Shown here: piece after piece, positions 18,762 through 26,611 of the stretch | How positions within the stretch are numbered: position 1 is the first letter of the stretch | How the letters are laid out: the number at the start of each line of letters is the position of its first letter | NCBI RefSeq assembly: GCF_000012485.1 | Contig: NC_007512.1 | Coordinates: forward strand, 497,001 to 561,000 | Origin: Pelodictyon luteolum DSM 273 | GTDB lineage: Bacteria > Bacteroidota > Chlorobiia > Chlorobiales > Chlorobiaceae | Length of the DNA stretch: 64,000 nt | Direction of reading: 5' to 3' | Notes under the pieces: generated by a model | What the model saw: only the letters and a program-made list of their open reading frames with translations | Databases searched by the model: none | Told to the model about the DNA's origin: nothing | Translations under genes and position numbers: made by a program

Positions 18762-19493
18762 ATGCGCTACATTTTTTCAGAGCACTTGCATAAAACAGCA
18801 AAGACAGCAAAGATAGCAAAGACTTCAATGGTTATGGTCCTTGTGACCTCGTTGATGATGGCGACTGTGGCCGATGCCGCCGAGAAAACCTTTATACGCG
18901 AGTACCGGTATCGCGCCAGCGACAAGGACAGCAAGGTGAGCAGCCGGAATGCGGCTCTCGAGCAGGTTAACGCACTGCTTCTGAAGGAGACCGGCGCCTA
19001 TGTCCAAAGTACCCTGAATACTGAAAAGAAGGAGACGGATCAGGGGGTTGACAGCCTCACAACGGAGGATATCACTGCCATATCGGCAGGTGTGACAAAA
19101 ACGCAGATTCTCGAAGAGAGCTGGGACGGAACGGAGTATTACGTGAAAGCCGAAATTCAGCTGGATCCTGATGATATTCAGTTAAAGCTCGATCAGGCGC
19201 GGGTAAGCCGGGAAATGCTGCAGTTGAGCAAAGAGTCTATGGCGCAGAAGGGTGCTGCTGAAGTGAAGAGCGGAATTTTCGAAGATGAGATGTCCGTTGA
19301 TGCCAGACATTCGGAGATGCAGCAGAATATGGATGCCGCTCTAGCGAAAAAGGATGAGGATCGGAAGCAGGGGCCCAATCTCTTTCTGATCATCGGGGGG
19401 CTTGCCCTGATTGGCGGCATTGTTGCGCTGGCGGCAGGTGGGGGTGGTTCTGACGGAGGTGATTCGGGTGGAGCCGATTCGGACAATGATTAA
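18762..19493 (+). CDS. secreted LPP20/FlgT-like protein with C-terminal anchor
   Basis: The 243-residue product has a signal-type N terminus ending VADA|AEK. A domain with a YRYRASDKDSKVSSRNAALEQ start follows, resembling LPP20 or FlgT N-domains, then a Gln/Glu-rich helical region, a hydrophobic segment (LFLIIGGLALIGGIVALAAG) and a tail of Gly, Ser and Asp. The long basic start HKTAKTAKIAKT is coded by 9-base repeats (18793-18822); a later ATG at 18828 would give a more ordinary signal peptide. The hydrophobic tail could anchor it in a membrane. It is divergent from the lipoprotein gene, and the two may act together, but no function is known. Confidence 0.65.
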   Translation: MRYIFSEHLHKTAKTAKIAKTSMVMVLVTSLMMATVADAAEKTFIREYRYRASDKDSKVSSRNAALEQVNALLLKETGAYVQSTLNTEKKETDQGVDSLTTEDITAISAGVTKTQILEESWDGTEYYVKAEIQLDPDDIQLKLDQARVSREMLQLSKESMAQKGAAEVKSGIFEDEMSVDARHSEMQQNMDAALAKKDEDRKQGPNLFLIIGGLALIGGIVALAAGGGGSDGGDSGGADSDND

Positions 19494-19520
19494 ATCATGG
19501 TGCCGATATACTCGGTGCAG

Positions 19521-20717
19521 TTATGGGTTGGCTGGTGGTCCGATGGGCTTTTCCTCCCTGCAGCTGTATCCGAGGCATTCGGCAACCGTGGTGTGCAGCC
19601 TCGGGCGGAACTTCCTGATTTTTCTGTTTTCGGAACTGGGGCATACCCTGTTGCTGAGCATGATGACCGCCAGATCTTTCCGGGGGTCAATCCAGAGGCT
19701 GGTGCCTGTGAAGCCGAGATGGCCCCATGAGTCCTTCGAGAAGCAGCTTCCGGTGGATGCATAGCCTTCCAGTGAACGGAGGTCCCAGCCGAGTGCTCTT
19801 TCATCGTTGCCATTTCGCCTGGTGAACTGGCGGATTGTGGATTGCCGGAAATACCTTACACCGTCCTGCCTGCCGTCGTTCATGAGCATCAGGGTGAAAC
19901 GGATGAGGTCGCCGGTGCTGGAGAAGAGTCCGGCATGGCCTGCCGCACCTCCGAGGATTGCTGCGTTCTGGTCATTGACGAGTGGACGGGGCCCGATCTT
20001 TGTGTTCCATGTGCTGTCGCGTCCGGTCGGCGCTACCCTGCGCAGCATCTCCCCGGATGGGTTGAAGGATGTCGACTGCATACCGAGCGGCGTACTGAAA
20101 CGGGCGCGGAAATTCTCTTCGAGGCTTCTTCCCGTAATCTGCTCCACAATCGTGCCGAGGATGATGAACCCGTTATCACTGTAGGCGGTGGCGGTTCCGG
20201 GTTTGGTCAGGAGCGTGTCGTTGCAGATTGCTGCAATCAGTTCCTGCGGGGTGGAGCAGGTTTTGATATACCATGCATGCGGCCGCAGTCCGGAGGTGTG
20301 GTTGAGGAGCTGGCGGATGGTGATGTCGTTCTTGCCGTTCCGGCCGAATGGCGGGAAGTATCCGGCTGCAGATTGGTCGAGCTTGAGCGAGTCGCGCTCA
20401 ACGAGCTGCATGATGGCGGCAGTCGTGGCGACAGCTTTTGTCAGGGATGCAATGTCGTAGACGGTGGAAGAATAGGCTGGCTTGGGGCTGAGTCCGCATC
20501 CGATGGTTCCGAAGGCTTCATGGAAGATTGTGTTGCCTCGGTAGATGACGGCGATGGAGGCTCCTGGAAAGACGTTTTCATCGACCCCCTCCTGCATAAG
20601 TCGCCGTACAGGAGTGAAATCAAACTCTTCGGCCCGGAGCGGAAACGCTGCAGGGCCGAATGTCATGAAAAGAAGAAAGGCGAGTGTTACTGGCCTAAAA
20701 AAGCGTGAAGCGGACAT
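19521..20717 (-). CDS. periplasmic serine hydrolase, beta-lactamase class C / esterase family
   Basis: The 398-residue protein begins with a signal peptide (ending FPLRAEEF) and has the PF00144 fold. The nucleophile motif SLTK lies in YDIASLTKAVA, the second motif YSD is in TAYSDNGFIILG, and WGHLGFTGTS near the C terminus stands for the third motif. Members include penicillin-binding proteins, esterases and beta-lactamases, so the substrate cannot be set. Its start overlaps the end of mlaD by 23 bases, which suggests translation with the lipid-transport genes and a role in the envelope. Confidence 0.85.
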   Translation of the reverse strand: MSASRFFRPVTLAFLLFMTFGPAAFPLRAEEFDFTPVRRLMQEGVDENVFPGASIAVIYRGNTIFHEAFGTIGCGLSPKPAYSSTVYDIASLTKAVATTAAIMQLVERDSLKLDQSAAGYFPPFGRNGKNDITIRQLLNHTSGLRPHAWYIKTCSTPQELIAAICNDTLLTKPGTATAYSDNGFIILGTIVEQITGRSLEENFRARFSTPLGMQSTSFNPSGEMLRRVAPTGRDSTWNTKIGPRPLVNDQNAAILGGAAGHAGLFSSTGDLIRFTLMLMNDGRQDGVRYFRQSTIRQFTRRNGNDERALGWDLRSLEGYASTGSCFSKDSWGHLGFTGTSLWIDPRKDLAVIMLSNRVCPSSENRKIRKFRPRLHTTVAECLGYSCREEKPIGPPANP

Positions 20718-21573
20718 ACCGTTCGGGCCGTTTTTTGAGGTCCACCATGAGGGTATCGAGCGATGAGAGTGCCTTGGTCAGGTTGTCGTAGAGTTCCGGG
20801 TTCCGGCGCAGCTGGCCGAGGGTGCCTTCGCCGCTGTTGATGGCAGTCATCAGGGAGTCGGTGGTGGCGGCCGCGTGCTGGATCTTTGCGATTGCATCGG
20901 TGGTGTTGTCTGCCAGCTTCGGGTCGTTGATGAGTTTCGGCAGCAGGCCGTTGCCGCTCGAGGCTTTGCGTGAGACGGTTGCAAGCTCGTCGGCTGTACT
21001 GCGGAGGCTGCTGATGGTAGCGACAAGTTCACTGCCCATTTTCTCATCGGAAATCAATCTGCCGGCAACGCCCTTTCCGCTCTGGAGCTGTTCGAGAAGG
21101 GTGTTGATGTTCTCCAGTGCCTTTGATGCTCCTGTGGTCAGCCCCGCCATGCCGTCGTTGGCGTCAAGTGCGATGAAGTCGCCGTCCTGGACCGGTTCGC
21201 CTTTTCCGGTCATGATGTCCACGTACTTGTCGCCAAGCACGCCGAGCGAGCGTATGGTCGCCTTGGAGTCCTTGGTGACGAGGTTTGCGTATTCGTTTCG
21301 GATCCTGAGATCGGCTACCACGAGAAGCGAGTCATTCTGGCTGGTGAACTCCATCTTCGAGACGGTTCCGACTTTCTTGCCCGATACCGACACGAAATTG
21401 TTTTCAGTCAGACCCTGCATGTTTCCAGCCAGCACCTTTACGGTGGTCACTCCGGTGAACAGGCTGCTGTTTTTTCCGATGACCAGCCCGAGATAGGCGG
21501 CAAAGCCTATGCCGAAGATGAAAAAAATGCCGGTCTTCAGGTCGCTCCATTTCAGTGCGTTGGGATTTCTCAT
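20695..21573 (-). CDS. mlaD: MCE-domain substrate-binding protein of Mla-type lipid ABC transporter
   Basis: The 292-residue protein has one N-terminal membrane helix (FIFGIGFAAYLGLVIGK, near 15-31), then an MCE domain at about 38-120 (TVKVLAGNMQGLTENNFVSV). A long helical part with LEQLQSGKGVAGRLISDEK and GEGTLGQLRRNPELYDN repeats follows, as is common in bacterial MCE proteins. Such proteins form hexameric rings that carry phospholipids between the membranes. It follows mlaF by 20 bases in the order mlaE-mlaF-mlaD. Confidence 0.9.
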   Translation of the reverse strand: MRNPNALKWSDLKTGIFFIFGIGFAAYLGLVIGKNSSLFTGVTTVKVLAGNMQGLTENNFVSVSGKKVGTVSKMEFTSQNDSLLVVADLRIRNEYANLVTKDSKATIRSLGVLGDKYVDIMTGKGEPVQDGDFIALDANDGMAGLTTGASKALENINTLLEQLQSGKGVAGRLISDEKMGSELVATISSLRSTADELATVSRKASSGNGLLPKLINDPKLADNTTDAIAKIQHAAATTDSLMTAINSGEGTLGQLRRNPELYDNLTKALSSLDTLMVDLKKRPERYVRFTLF

Positions 21574-21593
21574 GCCCGCTTGTTCGTTTGGTG

Positions 21594-22328
21594 TTACAGT
21601 TCAAGAATTTTGTCGGAGAGGATGGATCGGATGAATGGATGGTCCGATCCGTGCAGTTTGCTGGTGGCATCGTCAAAAATAATGCCGCCCTGATAGAGTA
21701 CCGCCACGCAGTCGGCGACATTGAAAACGTCATCGATGATGTGGGTGACGATCACCGCCCCGAGGTTGTTGTGGTGTCGAAGGGAGCTGATAAGCGTCAG
21801 GATCTTTTTCGAGCTGACGGGATCAAGCCCCGCTGTCGGCTCGTCGAAGAGGATCATGTGAGGTCTGAATATCAGCGCCCGGCCGATGGCAACCCGCTTG
21901 CGCATGCCGCCGCTTAGGCTTTCGGGAAGCTGTTCTTCGTAGCCCTCAAGCCCTGCGAACTGGATCTGTTCGGTTACCCTTTCCTGAACCTCCTTTTCTG
22001 GGAGGTTGAGGTTTTCACGGAGGAAGAATCCGAGGTTCTGGCTGATGCTCATCGAGTCGAAGAGGGCGTTGCCCTGGAACACCATGCCCATTTTCCTCCG
22101 GATCGGATAGAGTTCCGACTCCTTCATTGCGGAAATATCCGTGCCGTCGACAAACACCTGGCCGGAGGTTGGCTTTATCAGTCCGAGCATCAGTTTCAGA
22201 ATGGTGCTCTTGCCGACGCCGCTCGGTCCGAGGATCGCCTTGATGGTGTTGTCTTCAATGGTGAGGGAGACGTTTTTCAGGATCTCCTTTTCACCGTATT
22301 TCAAGCTGATATTGCGTAGTTCAATCAT
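21594..22328 (-). CDS. mlaF: ABC transporter ATP-binding subunit, MlaF type
   Basis: The 244-residue ATPase starts MIELRNISLKYGE at 22328; a longer frame to 22364 lies inside mlaE and is not supported. It has Walker A (GPSGVGKST), the Q-loop, the signature LSGGMRKR with Met in place of the usual Glu/Gln as in MlaF proteins, Walker B (ILFDEPTAGLDP) and the switch His. It powers the Mla lipid transporter with the MlaE permease encoded four bases upstream. Confidence 0.92.
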   Translation of the reverse strand: MIELRNISLKYGEKEILKNVSLTIEDNTIKAILGPSGVGKSTILKLMLGLIKPTSGQVFVDGTDISAMKESELYPIRRKMGMVFQGNALFDSMSISQNLGFFLRENLNLPEKEVQERVTEQIQFAGLEGYEEQLPESLSGGMRKRVAIGRALIFRPHMILFDEPTAGLDPVSSKKILTLISSLRHHNNLGAVIVTHIIDDVFNVADCVAVLYQGGIIFDDATSKLHGSDHPFIRSILSDKILEL

Positions 22329-22332
22329 GCCG

Positions 22333-23127
22333 TTACATGTTTTCCAGGACGATCTTTGAAACATAGAAATTGGCGATCAGTACCAGTCCCGATGAAACAA
22401 CGATTCCCTTGATGGTGGAACGGCCGACGCCGGAGGTTCCTCCGCTGGCTGAAAACCCGTTGAAGCTGCTGACGAGGGTGATGATGACGGCGAACACCGG
22501 AGCTTTTGCGAAGCCGACGACGAAATCCTTCAAGGCGAGCCGCGGGTATACCGAGTTCCAGAAAATGCCGGGGTCAAGGTGATGGTAGTGTTCGGCCATA
22601 TAGGCCGCGCTGTACAGGCCGGCAAAGTCTGAGAGGGCCGTCAGCGGGAGGAACATGATGAGTGCGGCCAGAAGGCGCGGCATGACGAGCTTGGCTACGG
22701 GGTCAGTGCCGAAAGCCCTGAGTGCATCGATCTGCTCTGAGATCTGCATTGCTCCGAGCTCTGCTCCATTACGCGAACCGAACCGGGCGGAGAGCATGAG
22801 GCCCATAAGCAGGGGACCGAGCTCGCGGATGACGGAAATGGATGTGGAGCGGCCGAGCATGGTCTTGGCCCCGAAGTCCTCGAGGAGGTTGCCGACTTCG
22901 ATTGCAAGCAGAGAGCCGATGGAGATGGCGCTGACGAGCACGATGGGGATGGAGTCTGCTCCGCAGATGGCCGCCTGGTCGAGGAAGTCCCGCCAGTAGC
23001 GCCGGATTTTCGGCATGGTGGCAAACGCCCGCACGGAAAAAAAGAAAAAGTCCTGCATGGTGAGGAAGAACCCTTTGATCCGCAGGGTCAGGTGGTGCCC
23101 CATGTTCCGTATGTGGGTTGCTGGCAT
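22333..23127 (-). CDS. mlaE: ABC transporter permease, MlaE type
   Basis: This 264-residue integral membrane protein of the MlaE/YrbE family has the conserved blocks SISIGSLLAIEVG, REIGPLL-like VIRELGPLLMGLMLSAR, GAELGAMQISEQIDALRAFGTDP and PRLLAALIMFLPL. Five helices are expected in the inner membrane. The frame is open upstream to 23208; ATGs at 23127 and 23103 are both possible starts, and neither has a clear ribosome site. The gene is first in the Mla cluster, about 100 bases after the PHP gene. Confidence 0.9.
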   Translation of the reverse strand: MPATHIRNMGHHLTLRIKGFFLTMQDFFFFSVRAFATMPKIRRYWRDFLDQAAICGADSIPIVLVSAISIGSLLAIEVGNLLEDFGAKTMLGRSTSISVIRELGPLLMGLMLSARFGSRNGAELGAMQISEQIDALRAFGTDPVAKLVMPRLLAALIMFLPLTALSDFAGLYSAAYMAEHYHHLDPGIFWNSVYPRLALKDFVVGFAKAPVFAVIITLVSSFNGFSASGGTSGVGRSTIKGIVVSSGLVLIANFYVSKIVLENM

Positions 23128-23227
23128 GGCTAAAGGTACAATGCGGCAGGCACCGCCGGAGCGGTGAGGCCAGTAAAATGAGTCCGGATTATAGCAAAAA
23201 TCGGGCAATTCACCAATCAGGGGTCCC

Positions 23228-24088
23228 TCAGGCCTTGACCAGCCTGCTTTTCATTTTCTCCACCCAGTCACCCGGAATCGTCACCCTGCCGAACGTGTCA
23301 TCATCCCGATCCTTGAGGCCGTGGTAGTCCGATCCTCCCGAAAAGAGCATGAAGTACTCGTTGGCGATTTCCCGGTAATAGTTCTGCTTGTAGCTGTCGT
23401 GCGAGGGGTGTACGATTTCAATGCCGTCGAGCCCCACGGTAATCAGCTGTTTGAGGATTTCGTCGGGAGCGCTCTGTGCCGGATGCGCAAGGAAAGAGAG
23501 TCCCCCGGCTTCATTGATGAGCCGTATGACCTCCGCCGGATGCGTTTCGATGCTTTTGACGTAGGCTGGGCTGTGGGCTCCGAGGTACTTGCTGAACGCT
23601 TCGCTGAAGCTTTTCACATATCCTCCGTCCTGCAGCACCGCCGCGATATGCGGCCTGCCGACGCTGCCGTTCTGGGCCTTGAGAATAATCTGGTCAAGAC
23701 CAATCTTTACGCCCATTTTGGCAAGTTTGCCCACCATGCGCTCCGCCCGTTCGGTGCGCAGGTGCCGGCAGTGATCCAGGTATCCCGTGAGGGCCGGGTG
23801 CCGGTGGTCGAAAAAATATCCAAGGACATGAATGTCGTAGCCCTTGTATGTCGAGCTCATCTCCACACCGGGAATGAGCTCTATGCCTTTGGCTGAGGCT
23901 GATGGCTTTGCTTTGTCAATACCTGCTACGGAATCATGGTCTGTGATGCTGATTGCTGACAGCCCGGCTGAGGCTGCCTTATCAACGATCTCCTCTGGTG
24001 TATGGATTCCGTCCGAACATTTGGTGTGTATGTGTAAGTCTGCTTTTTCAAAGCCATTATGCCCTGCGCCGGATGAGCTCGGAGGCAT
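23228..24088 (-). CDS. PHP-domain phosphoesterase (TrpH/YciV-like)
   Basis: The 286-residue protein carries the PHP metal-binding motifs: DLHIHTKCSDG at the N terminus, SITDHDSVAGI, the Glu in IPGVEMSS, and GGSDYHG near the C terminus. E. coli YciV/RNase AM of this family acts as a 5'-3' exonuclease on RNA ends and on 3',5'-bisphosphonucleotides; the role here is inferred from that. It lies upstream of mlaE on the same strand with a 100-base gap, and may be an independent unit. Confidence 0.85.
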   Translation of the reverse strand: MPPSSSGAGHNGFEKADLHIHTKCSDGIHTPEEIVDKAASAGLSAISITDHDSVAGIDKAKPSASAKGIELIPGVEMSSTYKGYDIHVLGYFFDHRHPALTGYLDHCRHLRTERAERMVGKLAKMGVKIGLDQIILKAQNGSVGRPHIAAVLQDGGYVKSFSEAFSKYLGAHSPAYVKSIETHPAEVIRLINEAGGLSFLAHPAQSAPDEILKQLITVGLDGIEIVHPSHDSYKQNYYREIANEYFMLFSGGSDYHGLKDRDDDTFGRVTIPGDWVEKMKSRLVKA

Positions 24089-24240
24089 GGCTGTATGGTA
24101 TTAAAGGGTTAAGGCCTATATCTCTATATATAAGAAAAATTCACCACTGTCTGGTAGAAAACAGAATTATTCTGCAGCCTAAAAAGTTGCATCAGGGGGC
24201 CCGGCATGCCGCTCAATGGGCTCTTTGTGCCCGGGCTGTT

Positions 24241-25089
24241 TCAGGGCAGGATGGTGCCGCCGCCAAGCAGCAGGAGGAGTCCCGCTCCTGCTGCAAGCCG
24301 GTAGGCGATGAAGATGCTTGTGGTGTGGCTTTTGAGGTAGTTCAATAGAAACGCGATCGACAGGTACCCGACAATGCCGGAGGTTATGGTCGCGACGGCG
24401 AGGTTCATGATGTTGCCCGGATCGGCAGTGATGAGATCCCAGGTCTTGTAGAGTTCGAAGGCGCCTGCGGCAAAGACGGCCGGAAGGGAGAGCAGGAAGG
24501 AGAACCTTGCTGCGGTTTCTCGTGAGAGATTCAGCAGGAGGCCGCCGGTGATGGTGGTGCCGGAGCGCGATGAACCCGGGATAAGGGCGATGGCCTGCGC
24601 AAGCCCGATGAGGAGCGCCTCTTTCCAGCCGATGTCTTCCATCGATTTGAGGGGATGTCCCTCTTCCAGCCGCTTTTTTATCTTCCATTCCGCCAGGGAG
24701 AGCACGAGCGCAAGGATGATGAGGGCTCCGCTGATCCAGTAGAGCGAGCGGAGGGTTGTTTCGATTTCATGCTTGAAAAGCAGTCCGAATGCAACGATCG
24801 GCAGGGTGCCGGCGGCGATCATCCAGCCCATTTTTGCCTCTCCGTCATGGAGCGGGTTTCCTTTCCAGAGCCCGGTTGCGACGGATTTTACGATAGAGAG
24901 AATGTCGCGCCGGAAATAGAGCATGACGGCACCGAGCGTCCCGATCTGGATGATGGCCGTGAATGCGGCACCGGGGTCTTCCCATCCCGCAAGGGCGGGG
25001 ATGATGCGGAGGTGGGCCGTGCTGCTGATGGGAAGGAACTCCGTCAGTCCCTGGATGATGCCGAGCAGGATTGCCTGGATGAGGGTCAT
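24241..25089 (-). CDS. uppP: undecaprenyl-diphosphatase
   Basis: UppP (BacA) dephosphorylates undecaprenyl diphosphate at the membrane so the carrier can be used again for cell wall and glycan synthesis. The 282-residue protein has about eight helices. The family blocks are present: GIIQGLTEFLPISSTAHL at the N terminus, and IGLAQAIALIPGSSRSGTTITGGLLL in the middle. It overlaps rdgB by four bases, ending the pdxJ-rdgB-uppP operon. The 150-base gap to the PHP gene downstream shows a possible GC-rich hairpin (near 24200-24240) but no gene. Confidence 0.96.
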   Translation of the reverse strand: MTLIQAILLGIIQGLTEFLPISSTAHLRIIPALAGWEDPGAAFTAIIQIGTLGAVMLYFRRDILSIVKSVATGLWKGNPLHDGEAKMGWMIAAGTLPIVAFGLLFKHEIETTLRSLYWISGALIILALVLSLAEWKIKKRLEEGHPLKSMEDIGWKEALLIGLAQAIALIPGSSRSGTTITGGLLLNLSRETAARFSFLLSLPAVFAAGAFELYKTWDLITADPGNIMNLAVATITSGIVGYLSIAFLLNYLKSHTTSIFIAYRLAAGAGLLLLLGGGTILP

Positions 25090-25757
25090 GGTTGTGTATT
25101 GGTGATGGTATGGAGCCAGGAGATGGTCCGCTTGACGGCCAGAGCGCGGTGGCTGATCGTGTTTTTTTCTTCGGGAGTCATCCGGGCAAAGGTTTTTTTT
25201 GTGGCTTCCGACCTGAATACCGGGTCGTAGCCGAATCCGCCTTTGCCTTCGGGTGCCGTGGTGATGCTTCCCTCTGCCACACCCTCCTCGATATGTTCGA
25301 ACACCCGGCCGTCATCGTGGCCGGGGATGGTTCCCTTGAGGGCGATCACCGTCCGGAACCGGGCACTGCGTTCCACTTTCCCCTCCATCTCCTGGAGGAG
25401 GTGACGGACATTGTCACTGTAGGAGGGTTTTTCTCCCTCCGGCCTCGGGGCGAACCGTGCAGAATAGACTCCAGGGCGTCCGCCGAGCTGGTCTACCTCA
25501 AGGCCTGTATCGTCGGCAAAGGCGATCATGGAGGGGAACTTCGCCGAAAGCATCTCGAAGATGGCTCGGGCTTTCAGGATGGCGTTGCCCTCCAGAGTCT
25601 GTTCCGTTTCTTCGATATCGACCTCGATGCCTTCATCCATGAGGGTCGTTACCCTGAACCGGGCTGAAATGCTTTCCAGAAGCGGGCGCAGCTCCCGTAC
25701 CTTGTCCCTGTTGCCGGTGGCGAGGACGATAGTCGTGATATCCGGAGGTGTCTGCAT
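25086..25757 (-). CDS. rdgB: dITP/XTP pyrophosphatase
   Basis: Removes deaminated purine nucleotides such as dITP and XTP from the pool before they enter DNA. The start at 25757 (MQTPPDITTIVLATGNRDK) gives 223 residues and lies one base before the pdxJ stop codon; the longer frame to 25823 is inside pdxJ. The family blocks are the N-terminal LATGNRDKVREL, FADDTGLEVDQLGGRPGVYSARF, and GKGGFGYDPVF near the C terminus. It overlaps uppP by four bases. Confidence 0.95.
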   Translation of the reverse strand: MQTPPDITTIVLATGNRDKVRELRPLLESISARFRVTTLMDEGIEVDIEETEQTLEGNAILKARAIFEMLSAKFPSMIAFADDTGLEVDQLGGRPGVYSARFAPRPEGEKPSYSDNVRHLLQEMEGKVERSARFRTVIALKGTIPGHDDGRVFEHIEEGVAEGSITTAPEGKGGFGYDPVFRSEATKKTFARMTPEEKNTISHRALAVKRTISWLHTITNTQP

Positions 25758-25758
25758 C

Positions 25759-26466
25759 TCAGCCGATGAGGTCGAGCATTTCCCGGACGGCCTCGGGGAT
25801 GCCGACGAAGGCTGCCCGTGCAATGAGTGCGTGGCCGATGCTGACTTCCTCTATCTCGGGGATCTGGCGGAACGGCTGTATGTTGCGGTAGTTGAGTCCG
25901 TGGCCTGCGACTACCTTGAGACCACGGTCTACGGCATATTTTGCCGCATGCCGGATCCGTTCGAATTCCGCAGTCTGCTCCTCTCCGCTTTTCAGGGCGT
26001 ATGAGCCGGTATGGAGCTCGACGAGGTCCGATCCGGCTTCGGCTGCCAGATCGATGGAACGGCTGTCGGGTTCGATGAAAAGGCTGACTTCGATGCCAGC
26101 AGCCCGTATTGGTTCGATGAAAAGGGCGAGCCGCTTGAAGTGCCGTTCGATATCGAACCCGCCCTCGGTTGTCAGCTCCTCTCGTTTTTCAGGCACGAGG
26201 GTGATGAGTTCCGGTACTGTTTCGATGGCGATCCGCTGCATTTCTTCCGTCATGGCCATCTCCAGATCGAGCTTGGTCTTCACCGAGCGGCGGAGCCCTT
26301 TGAGATCGTTGTCGCGTATGTGGCGACGGTCTTCACGCAGATGGCAGACAATACCCGCTGCGCCGCTTTCCTCGGCAAGCAGGGCGGCTGCGACGGGGTC
26401 GGGCTCGCCTTCATTGCGTGCATTGCGGAGGGTTGCGATATGGTCGATGTTGACGGCGAGGCGCAT
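25759..26466 (-). CDS. pdxJ: pyridoxine 5'-phosphate synthase
   Basis: Condenses 1-deoxy-D-xylulose 5-phosphate with aminoacetone phosphate to make pyridoxine 5'-phosphate. Its substrate is the product of Dxs, also encoded here. The protein has 235 residues from [17 protein letters not shown] at 26466; the frame is open upstream to 26589 but the family start is clear. Further blocks are [30 protein letters not shown] and HTGSYA, with AGHGLNYRN near the end. It leads an operon with rdgB and uppP and is divergent from mutS2 across 145 bases. Confidence 0.96.
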   Translation of the reverse strand: MRLAVNIDHIATLRNARNEGEPDPVAAALLAEESGAAGIVCHLREDRRHIRDNDLKGLRRSVKTKLDLEMAMTEEMQRIAIETVPELITLVPEKREELTTEGGFDIERHFKRLALFIEPIRAAGIEVSLFIEPDSRSIDLAAEAGSDLVELHTGSYALKSGEEQTAEFERIRHAAKYAVDRGLKVVAGHGLNYRNIQPFRQIPEIEEVSIGHALIARAAFVGIPEAVREMLDLIG

Positions 26467-26611
26467 GGTGCATTCAGTATGATGATTCCGGAGGAAACGA
26501 CGCTTTTTTCTGCATTGCGAAAGTAATGAAAAAATGCGCAAAGCGGCAAAACTCTCCGGCCCATCGCGTATCTTGCCATCCAACCGCAAACCATACGGGA
26601 AACGAGACGAG

